From: Leptospira montravelensis
Lineage (GTDB): Bacteria; Spirochaetota; Leptospiria; Leptospirales; Leptospiraceae
NCBI RefSeq assembly: GCF_004770045.1
Contig: NZ_RQFO01000004.1
Location: forward strand, 978,501 to 1,042,500
Length of the DNA stretch: 64,000 bases
Direction: 5' to 3'
Position numbers and translations under genes: made by a program
Part shown: piece by piece, positions 59,412 to 64,000 of the stretch
Layout: every line of letters begins with the position of its first letter
Position numbering within the stretch: position 1 is the stretch's first letter
Notes under the pieces: generated by a model
The model's database searches: none
The model's input: only the letters and a program-made list of their open reading frames with translations
Told to the model about the DNA's origin: nothing

Positions 59412-60170
59412 CTACTTCGAAAAGAAAATTGCCTGAAATGGTTCTTTCTTTTTAGTAAAATCCGAAGGGCTAACACCGAAAGAGCGACGAAAAATACGAG
59501 TGAAGTGAGATTGGTCAGCAAAACCACCTTCGTAGGCAGCATTTGATAAATGTGAATGATTTGCTAAATAGTCGACTGCCTTTTTTGTTTTTAGCCAAAG
59601 TTTAAAGGCAGAAAAAGGAACACCTGCCTCCTGCCGAAAAAGATGTCGGTATCTTTCAACAGATAAAGAAGCCTCTTTTGCTAAATGAGAAAGTGAAAAA
59701 CGATCAAGCTCTACATCTTGCATACTTTTTTGAATGCGTGGATCCATTTTACGATTTGCCTGTTGATCAAAATTTTTATTTATCATTTCGAGAAGTTGTA
59801 CACGGACATCTTTATTTGATGATTTTAATATATCTCTTATTTGTTGTTTCAGATTTTCCGTAAATACATCACCAACTTCAAATGCTGTATGATTGGAAGC
59901 TAAACTCCTATCAAAAAAAAGTTGGTAACCTGTTGTTAGTGGATCCAAATAAAGCAGTGTAAGGTTTCCTTCCCCACCCCTCATTTCGTGACTTATACCC
60001 GAAGGTATACAGACAACATTGTATGACTTCCATTCACCATCAATTGTGCGTAATCCAACAGAGCCTGAATCTGGAATACTAATTTGAATAAAGAAATGGC
60101 TATGCCGATGGGTTGAAAATATCTCACCACGGTATGTTGCAAAATCTTCCCAAATCAAAAATTGTTTCAT
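59412..60170 (-). CDS. AraC-family regulator next to the acyl-CoA synthetase
   Basis: 252 residues. An AraC-type cupin N-terminus (THRHSHFFIQISIPDSG) followed by the HTH (FSLSHLAKEASLSVERYRHLF and AAYEGGFADQSHFTRIFRRSF). Position just upstream of the synthetase gene, on the same strand, suggests that it controls that gene and perhaps itself; the ligand might be a fatty acid, which is inference. Confidence 0.87.
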   Translation of the reverse strand: MKQFLIWEDFATYRGEIFSTHRHSHFFIQISIPDSGSVGLRTIDGEWKSYNVVCIPSGISHEMRGGEGNLTLLYLDPLTTGYQLFFDRSLASNHTAFEVGDVFTENLKQQIRDILKSSNKDVRVQLLEMINKNFDQQANRKMDPRIQKSMQDVELDRFSLSHLAKEASLSVERYRHLFRQEAGVPFSAFKLWLKTKKAVDYLANHSHLSNAAYEGGFADQSHFTRIFRRSFGVSPSDFTKKKEPFQAIFFSK

Positions 60171-60459
60171 AAATATAGTTTCAAAGACACAAAGAAATCA
60201 GTAAGGGAAAGATGATGTGTGGTAAACAAAAAAAACGATGACAATCAGCGGCTCTCCATTCAATGGATTCGAAAAAAAATCCTTCCTAAATACATAAAAA
60301 ATTTTGAAAAATTGATAGTCATCCTAGTTAAAAAATAAGAAAATACTTGCTTACTTTGATTGATTCAAAAACTGTTTTTAACAAATGTTAGTAATTTCGT
60401 ATATGGAAAGACGAAACTGAGGAATGGGGAAGGGAAATTTCTTGCTTCGTTCGTTATTC

Positions 60460-62100
60460 ATGAAAAAGATGATAGGAATCTGGGTCATTCTCTATTCCGT
60501 CAGTTGCCACCAATTAACATTAAATAACCCTTGTGATCAAAAATCAAAGAGTTATCGAGAGACCTTATTACTTGCTTCCGTATCGGAAACTCCTATTCCC
60601 TTTTGCGGATTCAGCGTTCGTAATTCTCCAAAACTCTGGGAAACGCAGGCCTATCTCAAAGCATCGAATGCTGAAGCAAACGATCTCTTCGGAAATTCCG
60701 TAGCCATCTCTGGCGATACGATCGTGGTGGGAGCTGCAGGTGAGTCAAGTAACCAAACGACAATTACGAATGGAAACTCTGCGAGTGCTGACAACTCTGC
60801 AGCGTCTTCGGGTGCCGCTTATGTCTTTCAAAGAACTGGTTCCTCTTGGGCACAGGAAGCCTACTTAAAAGCACCTAATGCAGAAACAACGGATTTTTTT
60901 GGAGCTGCCGTTGCCATTGATGGAAATACCATCCTTGTTAGTGCCAACCAAGAAGATAGCAATCAAATCACAATTACAAATGGACCTACTGCAAGTACAG
61001 ACAATACAGCTACTAGTTCTGGTGCGGTTTATGTGTTTCAAAGGTCAGGCACTACATGGGTACAACAGGCCTACTTAAAACCCTCCAATACAGGCCCCAA
61101 TGATCAGTTTGGAGTTTCCCTTGCCATCTCAGGGGATACCATTGTTGTGGGAGCTTTATTAGAGGATAGCGACCAATTAAGCATTACCAATGGGTCAGCA
61201 GCTCCGGCAAATGAAGGAGCCACGGATTCAGGGGCTGTGTATGTGTTCCAAAGATCAGGCACTACCTGGTCAGAGCAAGCCTATCTGAAACCATCTAATA
61301 CTGGAGCAAATGATCGATTTGGCGCATCTGTTGGTATATCAAAAGATACAATCGTTGTCGGTGCCAATTTAGAGTCGAGCAATCAGACCACAATCACAAA
61401 CGGATCTGGCGCCAGTAGTGATGACTCGGCAGCCTATGCAGGTGCGGCTTACGTCTTCCAAAGGACAGGTGCCAGTTGGACCGAAGAAGCCTATCTAAAA
61501 GCACCTAACGCAGATGCCGGTGATAAATTTGGTCAAAAAGTTGCCATCGATGGAGACACGATTGTTGTTGGTGCCTTTTCTGAAGCAAGCAGCCAGACCA
61601 CAATCACAAATGGGACTACGGCTAGTTCCGACAACTCAGCGACACTGGCAGGTGCCGCTTATGTGTTCGAAAGAAAGGGTTCTACTTGGACCCACCAAGC
61701 CTATCTCAAACCTCCCAACACTGAAGCAGACGATCGTTTTGGTGTCACAGTTGCGATTCAGGGAAATACAATCTTAGTTGGTTCCATTTTTGAGGACAAC
61801 AACCAAACAACGGTCACCAATGGAACGATGCCAAACGATGGTAACAGCCTATCCAATTCAGGTGCGGTATATGTGTTCCAAAGGTCTGGATCCAATTGGG
61901 CATTCAGAGCTTACATCAAGGCACCCAATGCGGATGTCGAAGACCGGTTTGGCAATGCGATTTCTTTTTCAGGAGATACCGCCGTCGTTGGGGTGAACCA
62001 AGAAGACAGCAATCAAAATACAATTACCAATGGACCAACAGCCAGTGCAAACAACTCGGCTTTACAATCTGGTGCTGCCTATGTGTTTTTTAGAAAGTAA
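60460..62100 (+). CDS. Lipoprotein with seven 70-residue FG-GAP-type repeats
   Basis: About 546 residues from the ATG of MKKMIGIWV; an upstream ATG 12 codons earlier (after GAGG) is possible. Signal ends in lipobox VSC. A Cys-containing module follows (NNPCDQKSKSY ... FCGF) like the one in the 52705 gene. Then come seven repeats of exactly 70 residues of the form AYLKxxNxxxxDxFGxxVAISGDTIVVGA then NQTTITNG and GAAYVFQRxGxxW. This is the FG-GAP (integrin-alpha-like) beta-propeller pattern. Probably a surface lipoprotein binding a ligand or cell partner; function unknown. Confidence 0.82.
   Translation: MKKMIGIWVILYSVSCHQLTLNNPCDQKSKSYRETLLLASVSETPIPFCGFSVRNSPKLWETQAYLKASNAEANDLFGNSVAISGDTIVVGAAGESSNQTTITNGNSASADNSAASSGAAYVFQRTGSSWAQEAYLKAPNAETTDFFGAAVAIDGNTILVSANQEDSNQITITNGPTASTDNTATSSGAVYVFQRSGTTWVQQAYLKPSNTGPNDQFGVSLAISGDTIVVGALLEDSDQLSITNGSAAPANEGATDSGAVYVFQRSGTTWSEQAYLKPSNTGANDRFGASVGISKDTIVVGANLESSNQTTITNGSGASSDDSAAYAGAAYVFQRTGASWTEEAYLKAPNADAGDKFGQKVAIDGDTIVVGAFSEASSQTTITNGTTASSDNSATLAGAAYVFERKGSTWTHQAYLKPPNTEADDRFGVTVAIQGNTILVGSIFEDNNQTTVTNGTMPNDGNSLSNSGAVYVFQRSGSNWAFRAYIKAPNADVEDRFGNAISFSGDTAVVGVNQEDSNQNTITNGPTASANNSALQSGAAYVFFRK
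60649..62097 (+). repeat. Seven tandem 210-bp coding repeats
   Basis: In-frame 70-codon repeat, copies 1-6 complete and the seventh ending at the protein C-terminus, all without insertions or deletions. The most conserved pieces are the FG pair near position 14, the GDTIVVG strand, the TNG triplet near 40-42 and YVFQR near 58-62. Confidence 0.87.
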
Positions 62101-62131
62101 AATGGTTTCGAATAGCAAAGTATATTCCTAA

Positions 62132-62596
62132 ATGAAAAAACAGATTCCCTATCAAAAAGAAATCCTTCTCGTCACTGGTACTACTCTTGTTTTGAGTATA
62201 GTGTATTTTTTTTTCCTTCGTCCCATTTCGAATGGGAATCCAATGACGCTGCCAACAATGGATGTGGATAAAAAAGGGCTTTCCCCTTTTCACAAAAGGG
62301 AAGTGAACCTCACCATCACCAAACACAAACGTAAAATCCAAATCTGCTACAATTTATACTTAGAAACAAATCCTAAAATCGAAGAAGGCAAAATCCATTT
62401 CGATTGGCAGATCGAACCCGATGGAGTTCCTACAAAAGTAGAGCTCATCCAATCCGATTTTACATCTGATTTATTCATCAGTTGTTTACAAAAAGAAATC
62501 AGTTCCTGGGAATTTCCACCTCCACCAGAAAGATCGCGTAACACCTACGCAGAATATACTTTTTTCTTTAAAAAAGATGTGAAAGTTCCAAAATAA
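62132..62596 (+). CDS. AgmX/PglI-type TonB-like C-terminal domain protein
   Basis: 154 residues. One N-terminal membrane helix (ILLVTGTTLVLSIVYFFFL), then a periplasmic domain with ICYNLYLETNPKIEEGKIHFDW and SCLQKEISSWEFPPPP. These features match the TonB-like C-terminal domain found in AgmX/PglI proteins. It may couple energy or link the membrane to the envelope; specific role unknown. It is 31 bp downstream of the FG-GAP lipoprotein gene. Confidence 0.75.
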   Translation: MKKQIPYQKEILLVTGTTLVLSIVYFFFLRPISNGNPMTLPTMDVDKKGLSPFHKREVNLTITKHKRKIQICYNLYLETNPKIEEGKIHFDWQIEPDGVPTKVELIQSDFTSDLFISCLQKEISSWEFPPPPERSRNTYAEYTFFFKKDVKVPK

Positions 62597-62684
62597 GAGC
62601 GAGCCCCAAAAATCCATTCGATCTATATCAATCAACAGAAATAAGTTTACAAATCTATAAACTGATTCTAAATCTTTCAAACAT

Positions 62685-63071
62685 ATGGCTATCAATGAGA
62701 AATTATCGGATCGTGTTCGAAAGTTAATGGAAGGTCAAACGGATGTGGAAGAGAAAAAAATGTTTGGCGGCTTATGTTTTATGGTAAACGGTAAAATGTG
62801 CGTCTGCGTAAGAACTGATGAAATCATGTGCAGAATCGATCCAGAAACTTTTGAATCCATACTTTCGAAAAAAAAAGCTCGCCCAATGATCCATAACGGA
62901 CACTTGATGAAAGGATTTGTTTTTGTTAAGGAAGAAGATATAAAAACAAAAAAAGAAATGGAATCCTGGATTCAATTATCTCTCGAATACAATAAAAAAT
63001 CTCCACCCGCTAAGAAAAAAGCCAAAAAAAAGAGTTTAAAAAAGCAGTCCGGCCAAATGCTTTCCAAATAA
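62685..63071 (+). CDS. TfoX N-terminal domain protein
   Basis: 128 residues, with the TfoX_N pattern KKMFGGLCFMVNGKMCVCV and MIHNGHLMKGFVFV. A Lys-rich tail (PPAKKKAKKKSLKK) may bind nucleic acid. Many TfoX_N proteins are not competence regulators, so the name gives only the domain. It stands alone downstream of the TonB-like gene. Confidence 0.8.
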   Translation: MAINEKLSDRVRKLMEGQTDVEEKKMFGGLCFMVNGKMCVCVRTDEIMCRIDPETFESILSKKKARPMIHNGHLMKGFVFVKEEDIKTKKEMESWIQLSLEYNKKSPPAKKKAKKKSLKKQSGQMLSK

Positions 63072-63225
63072 ATCTTACTCAATTCCAACAAATCGATAAT
63101 CTTAGCATTCAAACTAACGACTGTAAAATAGTAATAACTTCGTTCCTTCATAAGAAACCAAAAGGTGAAAAGTTTAAGAATAAAAATGCTAATTTAGGAA
63201 AGCCTCTTTACTTTTTGTATGATAT

Positions 63226-63319
63226 GTGTAATAGGAAAATTGGCACCTGCCCACGAGCCACTCCCCTCCACCCTAACTCGGGCGGGGGTTTGTGGATTCA
63301 CGCGCGAATTATGTCACAT
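63226..63319 (+). repeat. 94-bp intergenic repeat, copy 2
   Basis: Same orientation as 57119-57212. From 63250 on, 64 of 70 bases match, including the hairpin CCTCCACCC ... GGGCGGGGG (one compensable mismatch) and GTTTGTGGATTCA. It lies about 155 bp after the TfoX_N gene. Confidence 0.75.
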
Positions 63320-63461
63320 AACAGTTATACCAATACACAAATCTTCACCAAAACAACACACCAAACCCTTGTTAGTTAAATAACAATCCAGACTAGCGCT
63401 TCGGCACTTCGACAATGCTCAGCGTTAACGAACTCAAACATCCTTTACTAGTTTCAAACCG

Positions 63462-63494
63462 GTTCCCTGAATAACGAAGTGTATCGAAGGGAAC
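63462..63494. repeat. REP-like palindrome
   Basis: GTTCCCT-N19-AGGGAAC; 7-bp arms, with TCGAAGGGAAC as in short repeats seen in many bacterial intergenic regions. A related stretch (CACTTCGACAATGCTCAG) is about 60 bp upstream. Confidence 0.5.
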
Positions 63495-63781
63495 TTTCAC
63501 AATATACAACGTAGCGTAACATCAATCGCAAGCGGAAGGTAATTGGTTTCCTTTATAAAAGGAGGTGGTCCAACGACGATTTTTAAAATATAACTAGAAT
63601 ATTTTCTTAGAGAAAAAAATTCTGTGACCTCACCCTCTTCACGAGTTTTATCTTAGAGGTTCCTCCCTCTTTCATTATGCGGGGAAATTGGGCGAGCCCC
63701 CAGGACTAAATTGAATACCGAAAATGGATTCGGATTAGATAACATTTTATTAGAAATTTGGGGTCGGGCTCTCCAGGGCTT

Positions 63782-63798
63782 CGGTCGCAAAGCGACCG
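63782..63798. repeat. GC hairpin in gene-free DNA
   Basis: CGGTCGC-AAA-GCGACCG, a perfect 7-bp stem in a GC-rich patch between 63690 and 63840. It could be part of a larger repeat or cassette end. Confidence 0.5.
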
Positions 63799-64000
63799 CT
63801 AACGCGCCCTTACGATCCCTCTCGCACAGATCGTTACTCATGGATGCGGAGTTAATTCTAAACAACTCAACTTAAAGATGGAAACCAAATCTAATTTGGA
63901 ATAAGAGAAAAAATTTGCCCGTTGCGAATGATTTTTTAGCTTTAAATACAAATGGCGATATAGATGCATTTTCTGATTTTATTGGGCAATACTCAATAGA

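Larger units (their letters stand above)
63072..64000. other. 929-bp gene-poor palindrome-rich end of window
   Basis: No gene I can support. It contains the second copy of the 94-bp repeat (63226), a REP-like palindrome GTTCCCT ... AGGGAAC (63462), a GC hairpin CGGTCGC-AAA-GCGACCG (63782) in a GC-rich patch, and an open stretch from about 63870 to the edge (LPVANDFLALNTNGD...) that lacks a clear start. Confidence 0.55.

Noticed and set aside
63558..63577. AAAGGAGGTGGTCCAACGACG resembles the reverse complement of the 16S rRNA 3' end
   Set aside because: Matches stop after about 16 bases and nothing 16S-like follows; probably chance.
63653..63865. 70-codon minus-strand frame in the GC-rich end region
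   Set aside because: It spans palindromes and repeats, has an unlikely composition and no ribosome site; probably non-coding.
63072..64000. Integron cassette array with attC sites
   Set aside because: Hairpins and GTTAGC-like strings exist, but no integrase and no clear pair of core sites is visible.

Overview
The window looks like chromosome of a spirochaete of the genus Leptospira, probably one of the environmental (saprophytic) species. This rests on low G+C, many lipoproteins with spirochaete-style lipoboxes, several families I know mainly from Leptospira (a DUF1577/PilZ-like protein, an LruB-like imelysin, tandem hypothetical paralogues), and a mix of housekeeping genes (guaB, tmk, rsmE) with single short operons. 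Species assignment is inference; no rRNA or tRNA gene was found.

Layout. 1-5404: a very large alpha-2-macroglobulin-family protein with an intact thioester motif, running off the left edge. 5581-14570: a full kdpABCDE potassium-uptake operon on the minus strand, with an outer-membrane barrel gene after it. 14588-18367: three adjacent minus-strand genes of unknown function and a small Cys-rich lipoprotein. 18386-21379: rsmE, a LolA-like protein and guaB. 21477-26237: a PilZ-like protein, a radical SAM protein, an EAL/YkuI_C phosphodiesterase and a 54-residue lipoprotein. 26317: tmk.

26924-32476 is a zinc-acquisition operon read right to left: a new lipoprotein, a His-rich outer-membrane barrel, ZnuA, ZnuC, ZnuB and a methyltransferase. 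Its promoter region carries a perfect inverted repeat with the core TGCAA-N5-TTGCA. The same core occurs twice in front of the COG0523 (CobW-like) GTPase gene at 37074, so these appear to form one Zur-like regulon within the window. Between them lie an amidohydrolase, an acyl-CoA dehydrogenase and a chemotaxis receptor. 38278-42749 holds a CPBP protease, a HEAT-repeat lipoprotein, a small membrane protein and an SGNH hydrolase.

42968-50650 is a five-gene iron-type operon behind a perfect Fur-like palindrome: imelysin lipoprotein (LruB-like), di-haem lipoprotein, second imelysin lipoprotein, an HTTM / vitamin-K-carboxylase-like membrane protein and a TonB-dependent receptor, with most junctions overlapping. 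I regard this and the zinc operon as the most interesting systems here.

50617-62100 is a more accessory-looking stretch: two tandem paralogues of unknown function, two lipoproteins each built from exactly seven indel-free repeats (44 and 70 residues) with a shared N-terminal Cys module, two AraC regulators, an ABM-domain protein, an SDR/TetR pair with matching operators, and a long-chain acyl-CoA synthetase. A 94-bp intergenic repeat occurs at 57119 and 63226. The last 0.9 kb is gene-poor and full of palindromes.
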